From NCBI RefSeq assembly GCF_022921095.1, contig NZ_CP095053.1, positions 4,878,501 through 4,942,500 on the forward strand: 64,000 nucleotides of DNA, in the 5' to 3' direction. This DNA comes from Hymenobacter aerilatus. Its GTDB lineage: Bacteria; Bacteroidota; Bacteroidia; Cytophagales; Hymenobacteraceae. Below are positions 44,696 through 54,600 of this stretch, piece by piece. The notes under the pieces are model-generated. The model was given only the letters and a program-made list of their open reading frames with translations, had not been told where the DNA came from and ran no database searches. A program made the position numbers and the translations under genes. How positions within the stretch are numbered: position 1 is the first letter of the stretch; each line of letters begins with the position of its first letter.

Positions 44696-44896
44696 GATGG
44701 CGGTGAGCTAGGAGCAAAGATCTGAGCCAAAAGACGCGTGTCATCCTGAGCGCAGCGAAGGACCTTCTCACAGTAGAACGATTATCGTAACAACGACTCG
44801 TTCTGACGTGAGAAGGTCCTTCGCTGCGCTCAGGATGACACGCGTCTTTTGGCTCAGATCTTTGCTCCTAGCTCACCGCCATCTCACAACTTCACC
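44683..44896. repeat. Long palindromic repeat, family A, with 89-bp perfect arms
   Basis: Arms 44683-44771 and 44808-44896 are perfect 89-bp inverted copies with a 36-nt spacer. They include GTCATCCTGAGC and GAAGGACCTTCTCAC. The left arm covers the last codons (Val-Lys-Leu) and stop of the transporter gene. The spacer resembles that of the element at 19190-19322 in reverse orientation. It lies between two convergent genes. Confidence 0.95.
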
Positions 44897-44898
44897 AT

Positions 44899-45945
44899 TC
44901 AGCTCACTACCTCATAAATCATCACCGGTTGGGCTTTGTTCTTCAGGCTGACTTCCTGCAAGGGTTGGCAGTGAAACGACTCTTTCACTTGCTGATAGGT
45001 AGCTTCCGTGATGATGATCTGTCCGGGCTGAGCGGCCGATTGTAGGCGCTGGCTTACGTTCACGGTATCGCCAATGACGGTGTAATCGAGGCGCTTGAGG
45101 GAAGCCGAGCCGATATTGCCGGATACCATTTCGCCGGTGTTCACGCCAATGCTCACCTGGGGGCGGTAGGTGCGGCCGTCGGGTAGGGCAAACTCGTTGG
45201 CCTGTACCACGGCCCGCGCTGCTAGCGCTGCGTCGATGGCGCGGTCGAGGTGAAACTCGTCGCGGAACACAGCCATCACAGCGTCGCCCATAAACTTGTC
45301 GATGTAGCCCCCCTGCGCAATTACCTCTTTCACCATCTGGTCGAAGTAGGTGTTGAGCATGGTCACGATGTCGGCTGGGGGTAGGACTTCGGATAGCGAC
45401 GTGAAGCCGCAAATGTCGATAAAGACCACCGTGGCCTCCACTGTCTCGCTCACCATCAGCGACTTCTCAAAGTCCGGCCTACCCATGAAGTTGAGCACGG
45501 TATCGTCCACGTACATGCGCAGGATGTTGTTCTCCTGGATGGCCTTCAGCGTGTCGCGCAGCTGCCGAACCTGCTGGGCAGTTTTCTCCACGGTCACCTC
45601 CAAGTCATTGAAATCAACAGGCTTGCAGATGAAATCAAAAGCCCCGCGGTTCATAGCCAGCCGAATATTCTCCATATCTCCGTAGGCCGATACAATCACG
45701 GCTTTGGCCACTGGGTTGGCCTCCGGAAGCTTGCCTAGCAACGTCAGCCCATCCATAATAGGCATATTAATGTCGCTGAGAATCACGTCCATATCCGGGT
45801 GCTCCCGGATGCAGTCCAGTGCTTCCTGGCCGTTGCTGGCAAACACAAATTCGTAGACGTTTTCCCGAATCTTACGCCGGAACTTCTGCTTGATGAGCAG
45901 CTCTAGATCAGCCTCGTCGTCTACTACCAGTATCTTAGTTTTCAT
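44899..45945 (-). CDS. Response regulator with class III adenylate cyclase output
   Basis: 348 residues. A receiver domain (1-120; VILSDINMPIMDG with the phospho-acceptor Asp, FICKPVDF with the switch lysine) is joined by a coiled-coil linker (about 120-150) to a class III cyclase domain (about 165-345). The cyclase has both metal aspartates (FIDICGFTS and KFMGDAVMAVF), the adenine-selecting Lys in DKFMGD and Asp/Thr in LDYTVIGD, and the transition-state Asn and Arg in NVSQRLQ. ATP is therefore the predicted substrate, giving cAMP. It overlaps the preceding lone receiver gene by 11 bp and belongs to the kinase operon. Confidence 0.92.
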   Translation of the reverse strand: MKTKILVVDDEADLELLIKQKFRRKIRENVYEFVFASNGQEALDCIREHPDMDVILSDINMPIMDGLTLLGKLPEANPVAKAVIVSAYGDMENIRLAMNRGAFDFICKPVDFNDLEVTVEKTAQQVRQLRDTLKAIQENNILRMYVDDTVLNFMGRPDFEKSLMVSETVEATVVFIDICGFTSLSEVLPPADIVTMLNTYFDQMVKEVIAQGGYIDKFMGDAVMAVFRDEFHLDRAIDAALAARAVVQANEFALPDGRTYRPQVSIGVNTGEMVSGNIGSASLKRLDYTVIGDTVNVSQRLQSAAQPGQIIITEATYQQVKESFHCQPLQEVSLKNKAQPVMIYEVVS

Positions 45946-46330
45946 GGCTCGCTAGCACAGTCAGTTTCTCTTTCAGCGCGGCAAAATCTACAGGCTTCGT
46001 CAGGAAGTCGTTGGCTCCCAGTTGCATGGCTTGCTGGCGACTAGTGTCGTCACCATAGGCCGTTATCATCATCACCTGGGGTGGGGTAGGGGGTGGGGTA
46101 GGGTAGGTCTGCCTGATATGGCGCAGCAGCTCCAGCCCACTCATGCCTGGCATGTTGATGTCTGATAGAATCAGCACCACCTCTGAGGCATGATCGTGCA
46201 AATACGTCAGGGCTTCCTCGCCCGAGTAGGCAAAAGAGAAGGTGAACAACCCATTGCGGATTTCGCGCCGAAAGCGCTGCTCAAACAGCACGCGCACATC
46301 GGTTTCATCGTCAACTACCAGAATTTTCAT
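45935..46330 (-). CDS. Stand-alone receiver-domain response regulator
   Basis: 131 residues from the ATG at 46330 (MKILVVDDE); longer readings run into a repeat. It is a single receiver domain with the acidic pair DDE, the phospho-acceptor in LILSDINMPGMSG and the switch lysine in FLTKPVDF, and no output domain. A proline-rich insert (PTPPPTPPQ) lies between helix 3 and strand 4. On the DNA that segment is a G-rich repeat (46076-46107). It sits between the kinase and the cyclase genes, overlapping the latter by 11 bp, and may be a phosphate shuttle or sink. Confidence 0.9.
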   Translation of the reverse strand: MKILVVDDETDVRVLFEQRFRREIRNGLFTFSFAYSGEEALTYLHDHASEVVLILSDINMPGMSGLELLRHIRQTYPTPPPTPPQVMMITAYGDDTSRQQAMQLGANDFLTKPVDFAALKEKLTVLASHEN

Positions 46331-46388
46331 CACAAACAAAGCTAACAGAATGGGGTAGGGATTGCGCGCACCAACAAAAATATCGCTT

Positions 46389-46468
46389 GTCCTTCCGCGC
46401 GTAGCCAGGAATCTAGGTGTAAACCACGCTGACATTCACTCAGATTCCTCGCTACGCGCGGAAGGACA
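46389..46468. repeat. Palindromic repeat, family C, inside the kinase operon
   Basis: Arms 46389-46415 and 46442-46468 (27 bp, one mismatch) contain GTCCTTCCGCGCGTAGC. It lies between two genes read in the same direction, unlike the other long palindromes, and could lower expression of the two downstream regulator genes. Confidence 0.85.
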
Positions 46469-46474
46469 ATATGC

Positions 46475-47863
46475 TTAGGGTTTTGTGGCCGGCAGCGTGA
46501 TAATAAACTCCGTACCTTCGCCTTCTTCGGTCTCTACCGTCAGGGTGCCGTCGTGGCCTTTTGTGATGATATCGTAGCTAAGCGACAGGCCCAGCCCGGT
46601 ACCCTCGCCGGTGGGCTTGGTGGTGAAAAATGGTTGAAAAATTTTGTCTTTCACACTCTCCGGAATGCCCGTACCGTTGTCGCGCACCCGAATCTCTACC
46701 TCGCCCGATGAGCGGTGCAGGGTGTTGACGCTCACGGTGGGCACGTAGCCCGGCGTGTGGCCCTCCTTCTGCTTTTTCTGCACCGCGTAGAAGGCGTTGG
46801 TAAACAGATTTAGCAGCACCCGCCCAAGATCTTGCGATACGGCGCTGATCTGGCCCAACGATGGATCGAAGAAGGTGGTAATAGTGGCGTTGAAGGTCTT
46901 GTCCTTGGCGCGCAGACCGTGGTAGGCCAGGCGCAAGTACTCATCGGCCAGCTTGTTGAGGTCGGTGGGTTGCCGCTCGCCGTTGTTGGCGCGGGAGTGC
47001 TCCAGCATGGCCCGCACAATGCTGGCGGCGCGCTGCCCGTGGTGGGTGATTTTCTGAAGATTCTGCTTGAGGTCGGTCAGAATTTCGGCTTCCAGTTCCG
47101 GGTCGCGGTCAGCTTTCTGCTGCTCCTCTTCCAACTCCGTCAGCAACTCGGTACTTACATCGGAGAAGTTCGTTACAAAATTCAGCGGGTTCTGAATTTC
47201 GTGGGCGATGCCCGCCGTGAGCTCCCCTAGGCTTGCCATCTTCTCGCTCTGAATCAGCTGGTTCTGCGTGATGCGCAGCTCCGTAAGAGCATAGCGTAAT
47301 TCCTCGGCCTGTTGCGTGAGCGTGGCTGTGCGCTCGGCTACCAGGCGCTCCAGCTCCACGTTCTGCGCCGAAATACGCTGCTTGGCTTGTTCTTCTTCCT
47401 CGCGCAGCAGCCGGTCTTTTTCCAGTTGGTTTTTCTGATTGCGGGCAATAAGGGCAAACGTAAACAGCCAGATAAAAGTAAACGCCTGCGCTACTTCAAA
47501 GCTGTCGTCATAATCCTTCAACAGCGCAGGAGTGACCAGCGCCAACAGCAACTCGAAGGCTGAATACGCCACAAAGGGAATAACGGCCAGCAATAGCAGT
47601 CGCGCCGGGCGGTAGGTGCGCAGGCGCAACAGGATCCAGATGCCTACCCCAAACACTAGGAGTAGGTAGATTTCGTCTAATTGATCTGATTTCCAACTGA
47701 TAAGCGAAGAAAGCGCGAACAGCGCCACGCCCGGCACCCAAATATAGTCCAGCAGTCGGTTGACGCGGGGTAGGCGCGTCGGCAGATCCAGAAACCGCCG
47801 GATGACGCGCACCAGCACCACCGCAATGACAATACTGAAAAAGATGGTCGTGTTGACGTTCAT
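46475..47863 (-). CDS. Membrane sensor histidine kinase
   Basis: 462 residues. Five or so membrane helices (about 5-150) form the sensor part, with no extracellular domain. A coiled coil (about 155-210; RISAQNVELERLVAERTATL) leads to the dimerisation box with the phospho-accepting His (GELTAGIAHEIQNPLNFV, about 225) and a HATPase domain (LLNLFTNAFYAV, DNGTGIPESV, GEGTGLGLSLSYDI). It resembles kinases that partner with receiver-cyclase proteins in Bacteroidota. The two following genes are its likely targets, despite the palindrome between them. The stimulus is not readable; membrane or quinone state would fit a sensor buried in the membrane. Confidence 0.92.
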   Translation of the reverse strand: MNVNTTIFFSIVIAVVLVRVIRRFLDLPTRLPRVNRLLDYIWVPGVALFALSSLISWKSDQLDEIYLLLVFGVGIWILLRLRTYRPARLLLLAVIPFVAYSAFELLLALVTPALLKDYDDSFEVAQAFTFIWLFTFALIARNQKNQLEKDRLLREEEEQAKQRISAQNVELERLVAERTATLTQQAEELRYALTELRITQNQLIQSEKMASLGELTAGIAHEIQNPLNFVTNFSDVSTELLTELEEEQQKADRDPELEAEILTDLKQNLQKITHHGQRAASIVRAMLEHSRANNGERQPTDLNKLADEYLRLAYHGLRAKDKTFNATITTFFDPSLGQISAVSQDLGRVLLNLFTNAFYAVQKKQKEGHTPGYVPTVSVNTLHRSSGEVEIRVRDNGTGIPESVKDKIFQPFFTTKPTGEGTGLGLSLSYDIITKGHDGTLTVETEEGEGTEFIITLPATKP

Positions 47864-47924
47864 AAACGAGCAAATACAGCGGAATTAACGGCAAAGAGAT
47901 GGCGTGGTGTCAGCGGAGCCACCA

Positions 47925-48236
47925 CTACGGACCGGTTTCCTTTTCCTTCTTCGTACCCCAACCCTTGGGCAGTGCCAGCGTGAAAACAATAACCGGATTG
48001 CTGGTGCGCAGCGGCCGGGGTGCAGTCAGGGTTTTTAGCTTGTCTTTCTGTTTGGAAAACAGCGTGTTGGCGTAGTCGCTCAGCGTGGCTATGGCGGTAG
48101 GCACCGTCACGCGTACCACCAACTCCTGTTGCTCCTTGGGTGGTGGGGGCGGGGTAGGCGGCGCGCCTTGCGCCCGGCTGCTACCGGCTACCAGCAAGAA
48201 CCCGATAAGTAGAAGAAATAAGCGAAAGGCGACCAT
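47925..48236 (-). CDS. Small secreted Pro-rich protein, unknown function
   Basis: 103 residues with a signal peptide (about 1-22, ending SSRAQ) followed by a proline run (GAPPTPPPPPKEQQ). The mature part includes VVRVTVPTAIATLSDYANTLFSK and PVIVFTLALPKGWG. I recognise no family. It lies 61 bp upstream of the kinase gene on the same strand and may be cotranscribed, so it could be a periplasmic accessory of the kinase. That is a guess from position. Confidence 0.6.
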   Translation of the reverse strand: MVAFRLFLLLIGFLLVAGSSRAQGAPPTPPPPPKEQQELVVRVTVPTAIATLSDYANTLFSKQKDKLKTLTAPRPLRTSNPVIVFTLALPKGWGTKKEKETGP

Positions 48237-48694
48237 AGGGAAGTATTAGCGCCCTAAATATGCCACGAATAAAAGACGATACCCAATCCAGCAGAGGAAA
48301 GCCGATAGAGTGCCTGCCGCATAGCCAGCAGCACACAGTTGAAGTATGCGTTGCAAAATTTGAATAGTCGTCTGCTTGTATAGGCTATCGGTCTGTATAT
48401 CATTTGTCTTATTATGAGAATAAGGTTGATTATATTATTTTTATAAAAATGGATTTATATAATAATATAGTATTTGAAAACGTGTCCAGAGAATATTTAT
48501 TTAGTTTGTATAAATCTTGTATCAGTTTGATTTTTCGGACAATTAGATGTGTGTGTTATGGATTATTAAAATTTATGTAGTTTTTTGTACTATGTTTTTA
48601 TATAACTAAATAAAGTATTCTTGTAGCTAGACAAGAATTGATTTTAAGTTAGGTTTGCTCTCAAAATTGGAAGAGTGGTTTTCAGTTGGATCAG
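48237..48694. promoter_or_regulatory. AT-rich control region upstream of the NRPS-PKS operon
   Basis: 458 bp without a gene. From about 48400 to 48680 it is markedly AT-rich, unlike the GC-rich genes on both sides. A box one base off the -7 consensus (TATTCTTG, 48616-48623) lies 72 bp before the ATG. No operator or regulator gene is seen. Confidence 0.4.
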
Positions 48695-51600
48695 ATGGAC
48701 GAGATAGCACAATCAGACATTAACGTTCAGTATGTGCAGCAGCTGTTTGAGCTGAGTGCTACCCAGCATGCGTCGCAGGTAGCCCTAGTGGCAGATAGCA
48801 CACAGTTTACCTATGCGCAGCTAGATGTCGCTGCCACGCAACTAAGCCAGCAGATACAGCGGCAGGCAGGCTCAACCGCCCTAGTGGGCATCAGCAGCAC
48901 CCGTGGCCCGGCCATGATCATCGGTGTGCTGGCCATCCTGAAAGCTGGCAAAGCCTACCTCCCGCTCGACCCTGCTTTCTCGCCACAGCGGCTGCAAAAG
49001 ATTATAACCAGCTCTGGCCTCACACACTGCCTAGCTCCTGCCACTGAAGCGGACCTATTTACTGGTCTGGGTTTGCAGGTAATTTCAGATCAAGAGACCT
49101 CTGCGGAGACTACGAGTACTGCTGCGGAGCTAGGAAAGCTGACCTATGTGCTGTATACCTCCGGCTCTACGGGTGAGCCCAAGGGCGTAAGCATGGGCCA
49201 CCGTTCCCTGCTGAACTTGCTGCACTGGCAGCGCCGCAACTCCCGCGCAGGCAGTGGCACGCGCACCTTGCAATTTGCGCCGCTGAGCTTCGACGTGTCG
49301 TTTCAGGAAATCATGACGACGCTCACCACGGGCGGGACGCTGGTGCTGGTAACCAACGAGTTGCGGCTGGATTTTGAGCGATTACTGTCTTTTATTCAGA
49401 AACAGGGTATCAACCGGCTGTTCCTACCCTTTGTGGCGTTGCAATACTTGGTGGAGGCTGCCACGCACACCAAGCAGTTTCCGGCGTGCATACAGGAGGT
49501 GATGACGGCCGGAGAACAGCTGAAATGCACACCGCAGCTGGTGAAGTTCTTCGAAGCTCTACCCGATTGCACGCTTTACAATCAGTATGGCCCCACGGAG
49601 TGTCACGTTATTATCACGCAGCTTCAGCTGAGCGGGCCTCCTGCTACATGGCCAGCACTGCCTACCATTGGTCGGCCCATTGATAACGTCCGCATCCTAC
49701 TCACCGATGAGGCACTCCGGACAGTGCCTGATGGAGAGGTAGGCGAAATCTGTGTAACCGGCAATTGCCTGGCTGAAGGCTACCTGCATCAGCCTGCCCT
49801 GACGGCCGAAAAGTTTGTGGCCTGCACCGACGAAGCCGGCCAACCCATGCGCCTCTACCATACCGGCGACCTGGGACGCTACCTACCCGATGGCACCATC
49901 GAATTCTTGGGTCGCCGCGACGACCAGGTGAAAATTCGCGGGCACCGTATCGAGCTGGGCGAGGTGGAAGTAGCGTTGAATAGTATCGAAGGCGTGCAGC
50001 AAGCCGTGGTAGTAGCCCGCGAAACCACGGAGGGGTACAAGCAACTCGTAGCCTACCTTGTGGCAACTGGAGCCGACGAGCCTACCGCCGCCGTGCGGGC
50101 AGCCCTGGAGCAGCAACTACCCGACTACATGGTGCCCGCAGCTTTTGTGTGGCTGCGGGAGCTACCCCGCACCACCAGCGGCAAAGTAGACAAGAAGGCC
50201 CTGCCCGCGCCCGGCAGCGGGCGGCCCGCGCTGGCAGCTTTGTACCGCAAGCCCGCCACACCCGCCGAGAAGAATATTGCGGCTACCTGGAGTGAGCTGC
50301 TGCATATAGAGCCCGTTGGGGCCGACGACAATTTCTTTGAGCTGGGTGGTAATTCGCTGTTGGCGCAGAAAACGGTGGCGTTGCTGCGGCAGCGCTTTCA
50401 CTACCAAGTACCCATCACGCGGCTGTACCAGCACCCTACGGTTGCCGGGCTAGCTCGCTTCCTCACACCCCAAGCTAAGGCCGCACCGGTGGCTGCCACT
50501 GCGCCTAGCGCACTACCTGCTGCCACCGAGCAGCCCGACGTAGCTGTAATCGGCATGGCCGGGCGCTTCCCGGGCGCTAACACCATAGCCGAGCTGTGGG
50601 ACGTGCTGCGAGAGGGTAGGGAAACCATTCGGTTTTTCACCGAGGAAGAGTTGGACGCCAGCATTCCAAACGAAATGCGCCACGACCCTACTTACGTGCG
50701 GGCGCGGGGTATCATCGAAGAGCCGGGACAGTTTGATGCGGCTTTCTTTGGTGTTTCGCCCAAGCTGGCGCAGGTGCTAGACCCTCAACAGCGGCTATTT
50801 CTGGAAATTGCTTGGGAAGCGCTGGAACAAGCCGGCTATCCGCCCGCCACGCACGGGGCTAAGGTAGGGGTATACGCCGGCGTAGGCACCAATACGTACC
50901 TGCTGCACAACGTGCTCGGCAATGCAGCCGTGATGGAACAGGTGGGTGCCTTTCAGGTGATGACGGCCAACGAGAAGGATTATGTGGCTTCCCGTACTGC
51001 CTACCAGCTCAACCTGCAAGGACCGGCCGTGAGCGTGCACTCGGCGTGCTCTACTTCGCTGCTAGCTATTGCGGAGGCGGTGAAGAGTATTCGGGCGGGG
51101 CAGTGCGAGCTGGCACTGGCTGGCGGCGCTAGCATCACGTCGCCTACACGCAGCGGCCACCGCTACCAAGAGGGTGCCATGCTCAGCTCGGATGGTCACT
51201 GCCGCTCCTTCGACGCACAAGGCAAGGGCACGGTGTTTAGCGACGGGGCCGGTGTGGTACTGCTGAAGAGCCTAGCGGCCGCCCAGCGCGACGGCGACAC
51301 CATTTATGCCGTTATCAAAGGCATTGGCGTTAATAATGATGGGTCGGCTAAGGGCAGCTTCACGGCTCCCAATGCCGAGGGACAGGCGCAGGCCATTCGG
51401 GCAGCCTTGCACAATGCCGGCGTAGACCCTGCTACCATCAGCTACGTGGAGGCCCACGGCACCGCTACCCCCCTCGGCGACCCAATTGAACTGGAAGGCT
51501 TGTCGATGGCTTTCGGGCCACAGGCGCAAAACCAGTTCTGTGCGATAGGCTCCATTAAAAGCAACATGGGCCACCTCACGGCGGCGGCGGGCGTGGCGGG

Positions 51601-54600
51601 CTTCATCAAAACGGCGCTGGCCCTGCACTACCGACAATTGCCACCTTCGTTGCACTTTGAGCAGGCCAACCCCAGTATCGACTTCGCCAACAGTCCATTC
51701 TTCGTGAACACCACGCTTCGGGATTGGACCGCTTCTACTGTGCGCCGGGCCGGCATCAGCTCGTTTGGGGTAGGGGGTACCAATGTGCACGTGGTAGTAG
51801 AAGAAGCGCCCGTGACAGAACCGCTACCCACCTCTGCCCGCCCGGTGCAGCTGCTGGCGTGGTCGGCCAAAACGGCGACTAGCCGTGAGAGCTACGCGGG
51901 CCAGTTGGCCCACTACCTGGAGCGGGATGCAGCCGAACTGGCCGACGTAGCTTACACGCTACACACCGTCCGCACCGACTTCGCGCAGCGTCGTTTTGTG
52001 GTAGCCTCTACCCCCGCCGAAGCCCGCACGGCGCTGCAAGACGCAAGCAAGGTAGGCCAAGCCAATACGCTGCAAGCAGCACCCGGCGAATTGGTTTTCC
52101 TGTTTCCGGGCCAAGGAGCGCAATACCTAGGCATGGGCCAGACGCTCTACGCCGAGGAGCCCGCCTACCGGCAGGCCGTAGACGAATGCGCCACGTTGCT
52201 GCTGCCGTATCTGGCGCTGGACATCCGCACGGTGCTGTACGCCGTGCCCGGCGCCGCGGCCGAAGCGCAGTTGCGCCAGACGTGCTACACCCAGCCTGCC
52301 CTGTTCGTGACGGAATATGCGCTGGCCCGGCTTTGGATGAGTTGGGGCATAGTGCCCTCAGTGTTGTGCGGCCATAGCATCGGCGAGTTTGTAGCGGCGC
52401 ACTTAGCGGGCGTGTTTTCGCTGGCTGATGCGCTGCGGCTGGTGGCCGTGCGCGGGCAGTTAGTGGGCGCGTTGCCGGACGGCAGTATGCTGGCTGTGCG
52501 CCACGGCGCCGCCGAGGTAGAAAGTCTGTTACCTGAGTCGCTGTCGATAGCCGCCGTGAACAGTCGCGCCTTGTGTGTGGTGGCTGGGCCAGAAGCAGCC
52601 GTTGCGGCCTTTGCCGAAACACTGGCCGCCCGCCAGGTTCCGTGTCGTCTGTTGGCTACCAGCCACGCGTTTCACTCGGCCATGATGGAGCCGGCCGTGG
52701 CTGACTTTCAGCAAGTGGTATCTACGGTGACACTGCATCGGCCACAAAAACCAGTGGTATCCACCGTGAGCGGTACTTGGCTGACCGATGCCCAAGCCAC
52801 CGACCCCATCTACTGGGCCAAGCACCTGCGCCTACCCGTGCAGTTTGCCGATGCCCTGGATACACTGCTAGCGCTGGGTAATCCGTTGTTGCTGGAGGTA
52901 GGACCCGGCAGCACCGCCACCACGCTGGCCCGCCAGCAGGCTGGCACCCGCACCGTAGTGGCCCTGCCAGGGCTGCCGCCTACCCAAGGTAGCCAGACCG
53001 ACGTGCACGCTGTGCTTCAGACCCTAGGGCAACTCTGGCTGCACGGCGCCACGCCCGACTGGACCGCCTTCTATGCCGGCCAGAACCGGCGCAAAGTGCC
53101 CTTGCCTACCTATGTCTTCGACCGGCAACTGCACTGGCTGGAGCCCCCCGTAACGGTACCAGTTGCTACCCAGCTAGCTATGGCCCCGCCATCTATCCCA
53201 ATTACCACCAGTGTTGCCCCCGCCGCTGCTCTCTCCACTCAGCCTATGCGACTACCTATACTTCTGCAAAAGATTACCGATATTCTAGAAAACGCTTCTG
53301 GCATTGAGATGAGCGGTACCACGCCCGACCAGACCTTCTTAGAAATAGGGCTCGACTCGTTGTTGCTTACGCAAGTGGCTCTCACGCTGCGCAAGGAATT
53401 CGACCTACTGATTACCTTCCGCCAACTCAACGAAGCTTACGCTACCCCCGCCGCACTGGCCGCCTACCTCGATCAGGCATTGCCCGCCGAGCGCTACCAG
53501 CCAGTGGCGGTGCCAGCACCTTCTACAACATCAGCACCCCTACCCTTTGCGCCGGTGTCGGCTCCTGTTGCGGCACCCGTACCAATGGCGGCACACGTCG
53601 CGGTAGCCAGCCCCGATTCAGCGTTGGGGTTGATATCCCAGCAGCTGCAGCTACTGGCTCGGCAAATTGCTTTGCTGCAAGGCACCCCCGAGCCACCAGT
53701 AGCAACACCCGCACCAGTGGCCCTACCCGCACCGGTACCCGCGCCCACTGCACCTGCGCCAGTTGCTTCGGCGGCGGCCGAGCTAACGCTGGAGGAGCAG
53801 GCGGAGCTGAAGAAGCCGTTTGGCGCTACGGCACGCATCGAACGGCAGGCCACCGGCCTCAGCCAGTCGCAGCAAAGCTTTCTGCACCAGTTCACGCAAC
53901 GCTACAATCAAAAAACGGCCGGCAGCAAAGCCTACGCCCAGCAGCACCGCACCCACATGGCCGATCCGCGCGTAGTATCCGGCTTCCGGCCACTAACCAA
54001 AGAGCTGGTTTACCCACTCGTGGTAAATAAATCCAAGGGTAGCCGGCTGTGGGATATTGATGGCAACGAGTACATCGACGTACTCAACGGCTTCGGCTCC
54101 ACCATGCTCGGCTACCAGCCCGACAGCATCAAGCAGGCTCTGCACGAGCAGGTGGAGCGCGGCTACGAGATAGGCCCGCAGCACGTGTTGGCCGGCGAGG
54201 TCAGCCAGTTGATTTGCGAGTTCACCGGCTTCGACCGGGCTGCCTTGTGCAACACCGGCTCGGAGGCCGTGCTGGGCGCCATGCGCATTGCGCGCACCGT
54301 TACGGGCCGCTCGCTCATTGTAGCCTTCTCGGGCTCCTACCACGGTATTGCCGACGAAGTGCTGGTACGTGGTACCAAAAAGCTGAAGTCGTTTCCGGCA
54401 GCATCGGGTATCATGCCCGAAGCTGTGCAAAATATGCTGATTCTGGACTACGGTACCGAGGAAAGCCTGCGCATCATCCGGGAGCGGGCCCACGAGCTAG
54501 CCGCGGTGTTGGTAGAGCCCGTGCAGAGCCGCCGGCCCGAGTTTCGGCCCATCGCCTTCCTGCGGGAAGTGCGCGCCATCACGGCTGCCGCCGATGTAGC

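Noticed and set aside
52008..52622. 204-codon antisense frame opposite the acyltransferase domain
   Set aside because: Low-complexity Arg/Ala/Pro sequence, no family, opposite conserved active-site motifs.
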